Origin: an uncultured Muribaculaceae bacterium
GTDB lineage: Bacteria; Bacteroidota; Bacteroidia; Bacteroidales; Muribaculaceae
Reading direction: 5' to 3'
DNA: 64,000 nt
NCBI GenBank assembly: GCA_910587075.1
Contig: CAJUKE010000012.1
Location: forward strand, 5,746 to 69,745
Shown here: positions 45,105-53,789 of the stretch, piece by piece
Layout of the letters: every line of letters begins with the position of its first letter
Numbering within the stretch: the first letter of the stretch is position 1
Made by a program: the position numbers and the translations under genes
The notes under the pieces: generated by a model
The model's input: only the letters and a program-made list of their open reading frames with translations
Database searches by the model: none
Told to the model about the DNA's origin: nothing

Positions 45105-47150
45105 ATGAAACTCAAAAACGCCGCGCTCGCTATCGCCCTCGGCTCTTTCGCAGCCTTTGGAGCGAACGCTCAGCAGCATCTCAAGAGTGTCAATCCCTCA
45201 TACATTGACAACTCGGTGAAGCCCGGCGAGGACTTCTACCACTACGTTAACAACGGCTGGATGAAGGCCCACCCCCTCACTCCCGAATACGCCCGCTACG
45301 GCGTGTTCAACATCCTCAACGACGAGGCCGAGAAGAATGTGAAGGACATCGTGCTCAACCTTGGTGCGACTAATCCCGAAAAGGGCTCCAACGCGTTCAA
45401 AATCTGGACACTCTACTCGCAGGGTATGGACTCCGTGCGCCGCAACGCCGAAGGCGCCGCCCCCATACAGGCCGACCTCAAGAAGATCGAGAACACTCCC
45501 CACGAAGGTATGGAGGACCTCTTCATATGGATGCACCGCAACTACTCCTCTCCCTTCTTCGGTGCGGGCCCCATGGAGGACATGGCTGACTCGAAGAACT
45601 ACGCCATGTACGTTTCCGGCGGCTCGATCGGTATGGGCGACCGCGACTACTACCTGCTCAACGATAAGGAGAACAAGCGCATCCGCGACGCCTATCAGAA
45701 ACTCATCGTCGACCAGATGCGCAACGCGGGCTACTCCAAGAAGGACGCCAACCGCATTATGAAGAACGTGATGAAGATTGAGACCCTGCTCGCCGACTCC
45801 ACCTGGACCCGCGAGGAGAGCCGCAACATCCCCGCGATGTACAATCCCCGCTCGCTGGCCCAGCTCAAGGAGATGTACCCCCACATAAACTGGGACCGCT
45901 TCTTCGTTGAGACTATGGACATCGAGACTCCCGAGAGCTTCATCGTCACCGAAATCAACACCGTGAAGCAGGCCGACAACCTCCTGGCCTCGCTTTCCGA
46001 CCGCGAAATCAAGGACTACTATCTTTGGAAATATGTGGCTCAGGCAGCTCCGTACCTCAGCGACAAGTTCACCGACACCTCTTTCGAATTCTCCAAGGTG
46101 CGCAGCGGCGTCGAGCAGCAGCGTCCCCGCTGGAAGCGCGCCCTCGGCGTGCCCGACAGCTATATGGGCGAGGCCATCGGCAAACTCTATGTCGAGAAGT
46201 TCTTCCCTGAAACTTCCAAGGCCAAGATGCTCGAACTCGTAGGCAACCTCAAGGTGGCCCTCGGCAAGCACATCATCAACCTCCCCTGGATGAGCGACGA
46301 AACCAAGCTCCGCGCTATCAACAAGCTCAACAACTTCACCGTGAAGATCGGTTACCCCGACAAGTGGAAGGATTACTCCTCGATGGAAATCGACCCCGAA
46401 CTTTCGTACTACCAGAACGTTCACAATGCCGGGATGTGGCACCAGAAGGAGGAACTCTCCAAGTGGGGCAAGCCCGTCGACAAGACCGAGTGGGGCATGA
46501 CTCCGCAGACCGTTAACGCCTACTATAATCCGATGGCCAACGAGATCGTGTTCCCTGCCGCCATCCTGCAGAACCCCTTCTTTGATCCCGAGGCTACCGA
46601 TGCTGAGAACTACGGCGGTATCGGCGTGGTTATCGGCCATGAGATGAGCCACGGCTTCGACGACCAGGGTTGCAACTTCGACGCCGAAGGCAATATGACA
46701 AACTGGTGGGAGCCCGAGGACGCTGAAGCGTTCAAAAAGCTCACAAAGGGCCTCGCCGACCAGTTCGACAAGGTTGAGATTCTCCCCGGCCTGATGGCCA
46801 ACGGTTCCTACACCCTTGGCGAGAATATCGGTGACCAGGGTGGTCTCCGCGTGAGCCACACCGCCTTCCTCGACTCGCAGAAGAAGAAAGGCGTCGACAT
46901 CAATTCCGAAGAGGCTAAAATCGACGGCTTCACGCCTGAGCAGGCTTTCTACCTCAACTACGCCAATATCTGGGCTTCCAATATGCGCGACGAGGAGAAA
47001 CGCAACCTCACCATCGGCGACGTTCACTCTCTGGCCGAGAACCGCGTGAATGTGACACTCCGCAACATCGTTCCTTTCTTCGAGGCGTTCGGCATCAAGA
47101 AGGGCGACAAACTCTACCTCGCTCCCGAGGAGCAGGTTGTCATCTGGTAA
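45105..47150 (+). CDS. pepO: M13 family zinc metallopeptidase (PepO/neprilysin-like)
   Basis: A 681-residue exported endopeptidase with signal peptide (MKLKNAALAIALGSFAAFGANAQ). The N-terminal M13 domain (about 35-410) precedes the catalytic domain with HEMSH (zinc ligands His512 and His516, base Glu513) and GENIGDQGG (third ligand Glu573, then Asp577). NAYYNPMANEIVFPAAILQNPFF and the terminal LYLAPEEQVVIW are also typical. It cleaves short peptides in the periplasm or at the surface. It lies between valS and ugd with short gaps (35 and 15 bases), though it may also have its own promoter. Confidence 0.95.
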   Translation: MKLKNAALAIALGSFAAFGANAQQHLKSVNPSYIDNSVKPGEDFYHYVNNGWMKAHPLTPEYARYGVFNILNDEAEKNVKDIVLNLGATNPEKGSNAFKIWTLYSQGMDSVRRNAEGAAPIQADLKKIENTPHEGMEDLFIWMHRNYSSPFFGAGPMEDMADSKNYAMYVSGGSIGMGDRDYYLLNDKENKRIRDAYQKLIVDQMRNAGYSKKDANRIMKNVMKIETLLADSTWTREESRNIPAMYNPRSLAQLKEMYPHINWDRFFVETMDIETPESFIVTEINTVKQADNLLASLSDREIKDYYLWKYVAQAAPYLSDKFTDTSFEFSKVRSGVEQQRPRWKRALGVPDSYMGEAIGKLYVEKFFPETSKAKMLELVGNLKVALGKHIINLPWMSDETKLRAINKLNNFTVKIGYPDKWKDYSSMEIDPELSYYQNVHNAGMWHQKEELSKWGKPVDKTEWGMTPQTVNAYYNPMANEIVFPAAILQNPFFDPEATDAENYGGIGVVIGHEMSHGFDDQGCNFDAEGNMTNWWEPEDAEAFKKLTKGLADQFDKVEILPGLMANGSYTLGENIGDQGGLRVSHTAFLDSQKKKGVDINSEEAKIDGFTPEQAFYLNYANIWASNMRDEEKRNLTIGDVHSLAENRVNVTLRNIVPFFEAFGIKKGDKLYLAPEEQVVIW

Positions 47151-47165
47151 TCCACCTGCTGCCAT

Positions 47166-48485
47166 ATGAATATCGCTATCGTAGGCACGGGTTATGTTGG
47201 CCTCGTATCGGGAACCTGTTTCGCCGAAATGGGGGTTAATGTAACCTGCGTCGATATTGATAAAACTAAAATAGAGGCGCTCCGTGAGGGGCGCCTCCCT
47301 ATTTATGAACCTGGCCTCGACGAGATGGTGCTCCGCAACACGCGCGAGGGGCGTCTCTCGTTCGCCACGGCGCTGTCCGATGTGATCGACGACGTGGAGG
47401 TGGTGTTTATCGCCGTAGGCACCCCGCCTGACGAGGACGGCTCGGCCGATCTGCGCTATGTGCTCGACGTGGCACGTGAGTTCGGGCGCCATATCAAGCG
47501 CTACACGCTCCTGGTCACTAAGTCAACCGTTCCCGTCGGCACGGCCGCCAAAGTGCGTAGCGCCGTGATCGCCGAGCTTGAGGCCCGCGGAGTCGATGTG
47601 CCGTTCGATGTCGCCTCTAACCCCGAATTCCTTAAGGAGGGAGCCGCCATCAAGGATTTCATGAGTCCCGACCGCGTAGTGGTCGGAGTCGATTCGGAAA
47701 AGGCCCGCTCTCTGATGGGGCGCCTCTACAGGCCGTTCCTGCTGAACAACTTCCGGGTGATATTCACCGATATACCCTCGGCTGAGATGATCAAGTATGC
47801 CGCTAACTCCATGCTGGCTACCCGCATATCGTTTATGAACGATATTGCCAATCTTTGCGAGCTTGTCGGCGCTGATGTCAATATGGTGCGCAAGGGGATA
47901 GGAAGCGATTCCCGCATCGGGTCGAAGTTTCTTTACCCCGGCTGCGGCTATGGCGGAAGCTGTTTCCCCAAGGATGTCAAGGCGCTGATCAAAACGGCTG
48001 AGAAAAAGGGGTACTCCATGCGGGTACTCAAAGCGGTCGAAGAGGTCAACGAGGCGCAGAAGTCAGTAGTGTTCCGCAAACTCGCCGCGAGTCTTGGCGG
48101 CGAGGAAAATCTTGCCGGCAAGCGAGTGGCCGTTTGGGGGCTCGCTTTTAAGCCGGAGACCGACGATATGCGTGAGGCCGCCTCGCTTGTCACGATCGAC
48201 CATCTGCTCGACGCTGGATGCGTGGTCCGGGTGTTCGACCCGGTGGCGATGGACGAATGCCGCCGCCGACTCGGCGACAGGGTTGAGTACGCTACCGATA
48301 TGTACGATGCGGTGCTCGATGCCGACGCGCTGCTGCTACTCACAGAGTGGAAGCAGTTCCGCCTCCCCTCATGGGGTGTGGTTACCCGCTCAATGCGGTC
48401 GCCGCTCGTGATTGACGGACGCAATATATATGATGCTGACGACCTTGCCGAACAAGGTGTGACATACCACTGCATCGGTCGTTGA
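47166..48485 (+). CDS. ugd: UDP-glucose 6-dehydrogenase
   Basis: A 439-residue enzyme that oxidises UDP-glucose to UDP-glucuronate for polysaccharide synthesis. The N-terminal Rossmann fold begins MNIAIVGTGYVGLVSGTCFAEMGVNVTCVDID. The catalytic Cys266 is in YPGCGYGGSCFPKDVKAL, and the central helix region contains PSAEMIKYAANSMLATRISFMNDIANLCE. The C-terminal UDP-binding domain is complete (VAVWGLAFKPETDDMREAAS). It starts 15 bases after the peptidase gene, and a clear terminator follows 15 bases after its stop. Confidence 0.95.
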   Translation: MNIAIVGTGYVGLVSGTCFAEMGVNVTCVDIDKTKIEALREGRLPIYEPGLDEMVLRNTREGRLSFATALSDVIDDVEVVFIAVGTPPDEDGSADLRYVLDVAREFGRHIKRYTLLVTKSTVPVGTAAKVRSAVIAELEARGVDVPFDVASNPEFLKEGAAIKDFMSPDRVVVGVDSEKARSLMGRLYRPFLLNNFRVIFTDIPSAEMIKYAANSMLATRISFMNDIANLCELVGADVNMVRKGIGSDSRIGSKFLYPGCGYGGSCFPKDVKALIKTAEKKGYSMRVLKAVEEVNEAQKSVVFRKLAASLGGEENLAGKRVAVWGLAFKPETDDMREAASLVTIDHLLDAGCVVRVFDPVAMDECRRRLGDRVEYATDMYDAVLDADALLLLTEWKQFRLPSWGVVTRSMRSPLVIDGRNIYDADDLAEQGVTYHCIGR

Positions 48486-48500
48486 ATACCAAAATTTCCC

Positions 48501-48550
48501 ATCCCCCGGCAATAGTCCCGCGAGCGACTTTGCCGGGGGATTTCTATTTG
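48501..48550 (+). terminator. Terminator after ugd
   Basis: ATCCCCCGGCAA (48501-48512) pairs with TTGCCGGGGGAT (48530-48541), followed by TTCTATTTG. Confidence 0.88.
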
Positions 48551-48719
48551 CCGTTGGTGAAATCGTGTTGCGAAAATATGTTGTAAAACATATAATAAAG
48601 ATTTATTAACTAAATTTAGCGATTGGCGGAAAATCCCGCCGAGAGGGTGCCAGAAGGGCGTTTTTGAGTGTTTATAAATGCTAAATAGGTGTGTTATAAG
48701 GGTGTAGCGCGAACCGAAA

Positions 48720-48751
48720 TTTGCCCGTGTTGTTGAAATGTCGTATCTTTG
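48720..48751 (+). promoter_or_regulatory. Promoter of the 49052 gene leader
   Basis: TTTG (48720-48723), 20 bases, TATCTTTG (48744-48751). The bases between the ugd terminator and this promoter (48551-48719) hold only AT-rich sequence and a small GGCGG/CCGCC hairpin. Confidence 0.8.
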
Positions 48752-48757
48752 CACTCG

Positions 48758-49051
48758 AAATGAGTAAATAATGCCAGACAAAGAGTTGTCGGCAGCCGAA
48801 AATCGGCAAAGAAAGCCGGGTGACTTTTTTCTCAATTCACACCACCCGCCACACATTATTTGGAGTCGCCGGGCCAGCATTGACGGCGGCTTATGAGAAA
48901 CACAGCGCAAGTGCCTCGCCAATTCGACGATACGCGGTTTGCCCCTCTCGCAAAAGGGAGGGACGCGGCCAGCTCGCGTCAAAGAGATGAGTGCTTGTGA
49001 TAAATAAGATATGTGTGAGGCTTTCTTAATTATGAACCTCAAATTTGAATA
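48758..49051 (+). other. Long structured leader or small RNA region
   Basis: About 300 bases between a strong promoter and the thioredoxin-fold gene. Hairpins are visible: AGTCGCCG (48864-48871) with CGGCGGCT (48884-48891), and CCCTC (48943-48947) with GAGGG (48958-48962). A 41-codon frame, ATG 48771 to TGA 48896 (MPDKELSAAENRQRKPGDFF then LNSHHPPHIIWSRRASIDGGL), has no known relative and could be chance, a leader peptide or a small protein. The region may be a cis-regulatory leader or an independent RNA. Confidence 0.45.
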
Positions 49052-49549
49052 ATGAAGAAAACAATGTTGATCATTGTGAGCTTCGCAATGATGCTTCTCA
49101 CAATGTCGGCGTTTGTCGATGAGCGCCGTGGCGCGCGAATCGGCTCCGAGGCTCCCGCTTTGGTAGTGGAGCGTGCCGACAGCTCGCTGGCCCTCGAAGG
49201 GCTGCGTGGCAAGAAGGTTGTACTCTCGTTTTGGTCAGCCGCCGACGCCGAGTCGCGCCTCGACCAGGCCCGACTGGCAACCGCGATCCGAAACAATGGT
49301 TCCGACAGCGAGACCGCCGTGGTCTCAGTGAACCTCGATCGCTCCGAGAAGCTCATGCGAGAGATTGCCGCTCTCGACAATCTCGATTCAGACTCACAAT
49401 TCCATGTTGGCGACGCGACAGCGGAGAACGCTATTCGCGAAGTCTTTGAAATGGCCGACGGCCTCCGCACATTCATCATCGACGAGCGGGGAGTCATTGT
49501 AACAGTCGACCCCACGAGTCAGCAACTTGCCGAAGCGCTTGGCGCTTGA
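49052..49549 (+). CDS. Exported thioredoxin-fold protein lacking active-site cysteines
   Basis: A 165-residue protein with signal peptide (MKKTMLIIVSFAMMLLTMSAFV). The fold pattern is that of AhpC/TSA or TlpA-like thioredoxins (GSEAPALVVERADSSLALEGLRGKKVVLSFWSAADAESRLDQARLATAI, then VVSVNLDRSEKLMREIAALDNL, then GLRTFIIDERGVIV). The position after SFW that normally reads A-x-WCxPC is SAADAESR here, and there is no cysteine in the whole protein, so redox catalysis is not possible by the usual means. It may bind a partner or act as a structural relative. It has its own promoter with a very long leader and its own terminator. Confidence 0.75.
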   Translation: MKKTMLIIVSFAMMLLTMSAFVDERRGARIGSEAPALVVERADSSLALEGLRGKKVVLSFWSAADAESRLDQARLATAIRNNGSDSETAVVSVNLDRSEKLMREIAALDNLDSDSQFHVGDATAENAIREVFEMADGLRTFIIDERGVIVTVDPTSQQLAEALGA

Positions 49550-49565
49550 CAATACCGACAAAAAA

Positions 49566-49610
49566 CATCCCGTCCGGATGGCCGAAAGGCCCGGGCGGGA
49601 TGCTTTTATA
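49566..49610 (+). terminator. Terminator after the thioredoxin-fold gene
   Basis: CATCCCGTCCGG (49566-49577) pairs with CCCGGGCGGGATG (about 49590-49602), followed by CTTTTATATTT. Confidence 0.85.
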
Positions 49611-49664
49611 TTTCGTGCTCGCTTAAGTTCTTTGCGAGCTATGGGTGCTTTTCATTCAATCCCT

Positions 49665-50657
49665 TTACTTGGCCGCGTTGGGGAACAGCGATGAAATCGA
49701 ACCGATGGAGGAGAGTACTGACGATGCCTCGTAGGGTATGTATACAGTCTTGTTGTCCTTCCCTGAAGTCATCTCGGAGAGGGTGGAGATGTATTGGGTG
49801 GCGATCATATATGTAGCCGGGTTGGTGTTGGTGCCCTGGATAGCGTCGGCGACGCGGCGTATGGCCTCCGCCTCGGCCTCGGCTTTCAGCACGCGGGCAC
49901 GGGCCTCGCCTTCGGCGCGGAGTATTTCGGCCTCCTTCACGGCAGCCGCTTGGTTGATCTGTGACACTTTCTCACCTTCGGAGCGCAGAATCTCGGAAGT
50001 CTTCTGACCTTCGGCGTTAAGAATCTCGGCGCGGCGGTTTCGCTCGGCCTGCATCTGCTTCTCCATAGCCTCGCGAACGCTTTTGGGTGGAGTGATGTCC
50101 TGGAGTTCCACGCGGGTCACTTTCACACCCCACTTGTTCGTCACGTCGTCGAGGATGCTCTGGAGCTTCGAGTTGATTGTGTCGCGAGAGGTGAGCGTCT
50201 GGTCGAGTTCGAGCTCGCCGATGACGTTTCGGAGCGAGGTCTGAGTGAGTTTTTCAAGTGCGTTGGGGAGATTGTCGATTTCGTAGACGGCTTTCTTGGC
50301 GTCGACAATCTGGAAGTAGAGCACGGCGTTGATTTCGGTCGTCACGTTGTCCTTCGTGATTACCTGCTGCGAGGGGAAGTCATAAACCTGCTCGCGGAGG
50401 TCGATCGCGGCCGACTGCGACATCCTTACGACGGTCTTTCCGTTGATGCTCGACTCGATGCGGCGTGTGTAGACTACCTTTGGCTTGTCGATGTAAGGCC
50501 ATATGATGTTAAGGCCGGGATTCAGAACGGAATGGAACCGACCCAGGCGCTCGATGACTCTGGTTTCGGACTGCGGTACGATTTTAACGGCCGCCACAAT
50601 CGTGAGAATCAGCAGAAAACCCACGACGCAAAGCACGGTGATGGAGAATGTGGTCAT
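49665..50657 (-). CDS. SPFH/band 7 membrane scaffold protein (QmcA/paraslipin-like)
   Basis: A 330-residue protein with one N-terminal membrane helix (ITVLCVVGFLLILTIVAAV), the band 7 domain (ETRVIERLGRFHSVLNPGLNIIWPYIDK to VELQDITPPKSVREAMEKQMQAERNRRAEI) and an Ala/Glu-rich coiled coil (residues about 205-265). Such proteins oligomerise as membrane scaffolds, and bacterial members are usually paired with an NfeD protein. The NfeD gene lies directly upstream on the same strand (32 bases), which supports this role. Confidence 0.93.
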   Translation of the reverse strand: MTTFSITVLCVVGFLLILTIVAAVKIVPQSETRVIERLGRFHSVLNPGLNIIWPYIDKPKVVYTRRIESSINGKTVVRMSQSAAIDLREQVYDFPSQQVITKDNVTTEINAVLYFQIVDAKKAVYEIDNLPNALEKLTQTSLRNVIGELELDQTLTSRDTINSKLQSILDDVTNKWGVKVTRVELQDITPPKSVREAMEKQMQAERNRRAEILNAEGQKTSEILRSEGEKVSQINQAAAVKEAEILRAEGEARARVLKAEAEAEAIRRVADAIQGTNTNPATYMIATQYISTLSEMTSGKDNKTVYIPYEASSVLSSIGSISSLFPNAAK

Positions 50658-50689
50658 ATAAGTTTGAGGGGTATTAAGTTTTCATTTAA

Positions 50690-51130
50690 TCAGGCCGTTT
50701 TCACGATCAGGATAATGGAATCGTATCCGGCTACCGTGACCATTGTGCCTTTCGGCAGCGGAGCGCCGTCGGCGGTGCGGGCCTGCCAGTTGTCGCCGTC
50801 GATGCGGACGCGGCCCGGCTGCGCCGCGGTGATTTCGCGGGCGAGGGGGGCGGTGCGCCCTATGAGCGCGTCCATATTGGTAGTGGCGGCTTGCGCGCCC
50901 TTGCCTCGCGCGGCGCGGTAGCGGTTTACAAGAGGAGCGAGGAACAGCAGCGAGGCAACCGTGCCTACAGCGGCGGCTATCAGTTGCGATTCCATACCGC
51001 CGCCAAACACCGCGAAGACGAACGCGGCGAAGCAGCCGCACGCGCCGCAAAGCGCCGCGAGCGAGGCGGTCATTAATTCAAGCAGCAGGAGTGCCCCGCA
51101 TAGAATGAGCCAAAGAATCCAAGCAGTCAT
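50690..51130 (-). CDS. NfeD family membrane protein
   Basis: A 146-residue protein with about three membrane helices (WILWLILCGALLLLELMTASLAALCGACGCFAAFVFAVFGGG and LIAAAVGTVASLLFLAPLVNRY) and a C-terminal OB-fold domain (NMDALIGRTAPLAREITAAQPGRVRIDGDNWQARTADGAPLPKGTMVTVAGYDSIILIV), typical of the short NfeD class. It lacks the protease domain of long NfeD. It is the first gene of a two-gene operon with the SPFH protein, behind a consensus promoter. Confidence 0.9.
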   Translation of the reverse strand: MTAWILWLILCGALLLLELMTASLAALCGACGCFAAFVFAVFGGGMESQLIAAAVGTVASLLFLAPLVNRYRAARGKGAQAATTNMDALIGRTAPLAREITAAQPGRVRIDGDNWQARTADGAPLPKGTMVTVAGYDSIILIVKTA

Positions 51131-51160
51131 ATCAGTGATGTTTATGATTGAGGTGGGTTA

Positions 51161-51191
51161 CAAATATAACCATAATAGCTGAAATCTCAAA
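51161..51191 (-). promoter_or_regulatory. Promoter of the nfeD-SPFH operon
   Basis: On the - strand: TTTG (complement of 51188-51191), 19 bases, TATATTTG (complement of 51161-51168), 30 bases before the NfeD start. Confidence 0.78.
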
Positions 51192-51906
51192 GCAATCTCC
51201 ATAAAATCGCGGAAAAACAGAGCTGTCGCGGCCCGCGGCTCAGAAATAACGCATAAGTGGGCCCGTACGTTGTCGGGAGTGGGACGCGTTGGAGTGATGA
51301 CTGGAAAAAGAAAAGTGGGTCGGCAGGCTACTTGAATATGGGGTTTGGATGGATGTTGCCTGTCGACCCACGAAAGACTCTATGCGCTTGACGCGTCTTC
51401 GCAGACTGCCAAGGGGAGGCAGCCCCGATGCGAGTGCGTTAAAGGTTTATGTTGTGAATTGACCTGCTGAATTTGTAATCGCTGGCAGGCTTTGGGGCCT
51501 GTCGGGGCGTAATCACGATCATAGAGTCTTGGTAATTGCTTATTGGAGAGGAATTATTTCAAAGGAGAGAGTGGAAGAGAGAGTAGAGTGAGAGGGGGAT
51601 GAGTTGGATTAAACGCAGATTTCGGGTTCTGCTGGAGATTGTCAGGAATTTGGTTAATAATGTTTGTCTTCGTATTAATATCTTAGGTAAGAAGATTATG
51701 GTTCAAAAAGGTTAATGCAAAAGAGAAAAAACGCCCGCTGAGCATCCCTGAGATGGGTGCTGTTGACATTTTGTCTACTTTTGATGGTGCAAAATTAGTA
51801 ATATTCAGTAATAACGAAAGTTAAAAAGGGTTAAAATACAAGCCCAATTATATATCGCGAAAAGAAAATGCGGCTATCTGCCTAATTATTCGGGAGGTAT
51901 GAAATG
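51192..51906. other. 715-bp intergenic region with hairpins, no convincing gene
   Basis: No ORF here looks coding. A long imperfect hairpin is present: GTGGGTCGGCAGGC (51315-51328) with GCCTGTCGACCCAC (51358-51371), one mismatch, 29-nt loop. A purine-rich G/A stretch covers about 51544-51605. Near 51740-51775 an AGCACCC/GGGATGCT hairpin read on the - strand is followed after 9 bases by TTTTTTC, a possible terminator for the operon ending at 51907. Confidence 0.5.
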
Positions 51907-53100
51907 TTAAAAATCGACCGACCTCACTATGTAGTGGTGGCAAACAATAGAAATCAGGGCCGTCACAACGGTTCCGATAGCCAGAGGGATCCAGATAGGC
52001 GCCGGAGTCGTGCCTGACGCTTCGAGCGCGGAGCTCCATACCAGCTCGATTAAGACGAAACAAGCGGCGGCAAGGGCATAGGCTGCAATGTTTGCCGAGA
52101 CAACCATGCGTCGGTATCCTCGCGATACATCCGCGCCGGAGAATCCGAGCAGCCTTAGATCGCGTATCGCGCCGCGGTTTTTGCTTATAAGGAGTCCGAG
52201 CGACAGGGTGGCTATAAACAGGGCGAGCAGGCACAACGCGATTCCGAGGATGGCGACTATCAGCGCAACGCCCCGTAGAAAGTCCGCGACGCGTCCGCTA
52301 CCACTCTCGCTATCGGAAAGTTCCAACCCCTTCGAGGCGAAGTATCGTTCGGCAGCCGTACCCGCGTCCCCTTTTGTTTCAACGATAAGGCGTAGGGGGG
52401 CTGCATTCGGGAGCGTGCCATACCTGCTGTTGGCCCACTCGATGAAGCCGACGGGCACAGCGATGGTGTTCAGCCGGTTGGAGAAGCCCACAACGCGTGC
52501 GGGGAAAGACTCCATCCCTTCGCGGCCGGCAATCATCACCCTGAGCGGCACTTTCGTTATCAGTCGTGGAGAGAGTTTAGGCAGACCTCTTGATGGCGCG
52601 TAGCCGAAGTTGTACAAGGTGAGATAATCCGATGGTAATATTATAGGTATAACGGGATTCGTTGGATCGAAGCCCCACGAGGCCGGGCGCGTCTCGAAGA
52701 AATCGTCAGGAACCCCCTCGAAGAAAATAGCCGTCGAGAATCTCGCCCCTCCGAAGTCAGCGGTTACGGAAGCCTCGAAACGGGAGGTCGCGAACGGGGC
52801 GCACCGTTTCACGAATCCCTGCGAGGCAATCTCTTTGATTTCATTCTCGCTGAAACCGGGAGCGGCTGAAAGAAACGAGAGCGGCGAGCTGTCGGATGCC
52901 TTGGAAACGACTCGGAAAGAGTCGGGAAACAGCGGCGACGCGGATTCGCCCCCGGCCATCCGTGATACGTCGGCGAAAAGAGCGGCCCCGGCCATTATAA
53001 TGGTAAGGCCGGCGAAGAGAGCCGCGACATATCCTATTGTCTGAGCAATGCTGATGTTGGCTTTCAGTACTTTCCAGATTAGATGTTTGGCCGCGCTCAT
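51907..53100 (-). CDS. FtsX-like ABC permease
   Basis: A 397-residue membrane protein: one N-terminal helix (IGYVAALFAGLTIIMAGAALFA), a large extracytoplasmic domain (about 45-275) and three C-terminal helices (GVALIVAILGIALCLLALFIATLSLGLLIS; VVSANIAAYALAAACFVLIELVW; IWIPLAIGTVVTALISIVCHHYIV). This is the MacB/FtsX topology used by mechanotransmission ABC systems such as LolCDE or MacB. The start is preceded by a matching ABC ATPase gene (25 bases) and a lipoprotein gene, so it probably works with those. Confidence 0.85.
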   Translation of the reverse strand: MSAAKHLIWKVLKANISIAQTIGYVAALFAGLTIIMAGAALFADVSRMAGGESASPLFPDSFRVVSKASDSSPLSFLSAAPGFSENEIKEIASQGFVKRCAPFATSRFEASVTADFGGARFSTAIFFEGVPDDFFETRPASWGFDPTNPVIPIILPSDYLTLYNFGYAPSRGLPKLSPRLITKVPLRVMIAGREGMESFPARVVGFSNRLNTIAVPVGFIEWANSRYGTLPNAAPLRLIVETKGDAGTAAERYFASKGLELSDSESGSGRVADFLRGVALIVAILGIALCLLALFIATLSLGLLISKNRGAIRDLRLLGFSGADVSRGYRRMVVSANIAAYALAAACFVLIELVWSSALEASGTTPAPIWIPLAIGTVVTALISIVCHHYIVRSVDF

Positions 53101-53124
53101 AGTGGTTCGGTTTGGTTGCTCGGA

Positions 53125-53784
53125 TTACAGATTCAGGACTAAGTCGATTTTCAGGGCAGGTGCGTTGCCAATGGATGTGACTATGACTCCAGCGTTCCTT
53201 GATTCGGCTTCCTCCGCGATCAAAGCGGACAAAGCGGCGTTCGACGATGGGTCGAGATGGCTTACCGGCTCGTCGAGCAGTAGGAACTCGAATGGTTGAC
53301 AAAGGGCCCGTATCGTGGCCACACGCTGACATTGTCCCACCGACATCAGTCTGACCGGGCGGTCGGCGAGATGTCCGATGCCGAGCCGGCTGAGCATTTT
53401 CCGGGCTTGACGTTCCGAGCGGTAACCAGTTTGAGCCGCTTTGAGCATTATGTTCTCAATGGCCGTAAGGGTAGGGAACAGCCCGAGTTCCTGGGGAAGC
53501 CATGCGAGCGATCGCTGCCGGATTTCATTCCATTCGGAGCTCCGAAACGAGCGTATGTCTGTGCCGTTGAATAGTATTCGCCCCTCGTAATCGGTTCGCT
53601 TGCCGTAGATATAGGCACACAGCGACGACTTCCCACCGCCCGATTCCGAGCCAACGAGGTACGACGAACCGCGGCTGAATGCCACGTTGCCTTTCTGCCA
53701 CACGTCCGACGATGCGTGGTCGCCGCGTTCCCCGGCGAAAGCCTCGGGAAGCAGATTCTCCAGCGTGATAGTCTCAATCTTCAT
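53125..53784 (-). CDS. ABC transporter ATPase (LolD/FtsE-like)
   Basis: A 219-residue ATPase with Walker A GSESGGGKSS, Q-loop LPQELGLFPTL, signature LMSVGQCQRVATIRAL (MSVGQ in place of LSGGQ) and Walker B FLLLDEPVSHLD. The H-loop position reads TSIGNAP, where the usual histidine is missing, so ATP turnover may be altered. I chose ATG 53784 (MKIETITLENLLPEAF). It pairs with the FtsX-like permease downstream and starts 5 bases after the lipoprotein gene. Confidence 0.88.
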   Translation of the reverse strand: MKIETITLENLLPEAFAGERGDHASSDVWQKGNVAFSRGSSYLVGSESGGGKSSLCAYIYGKRTDYEGRILFNGTDIRSFRSSEWNEIRQRSLAWLPQELGLFPTLTAIENIMLKAAQTGYRSERQARKMLSRLGIGHLADRPVRLMSVGQCQRVATIRALCQPFEFLLLDEPVSHLDPSSNAALSALIAEEAESRNAGVIVTSIGNAPALKIDLVLNL

Positions 53785-53789
53785 CGCGG

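Noticed and set aside
45198..47492. A 764-codon open frame on the - strand opposite the M13 peptidase and ugd
   Set aside because: It runs across two genes with clear catalytic motifs on the other strand and shows no domain or signal of its own.
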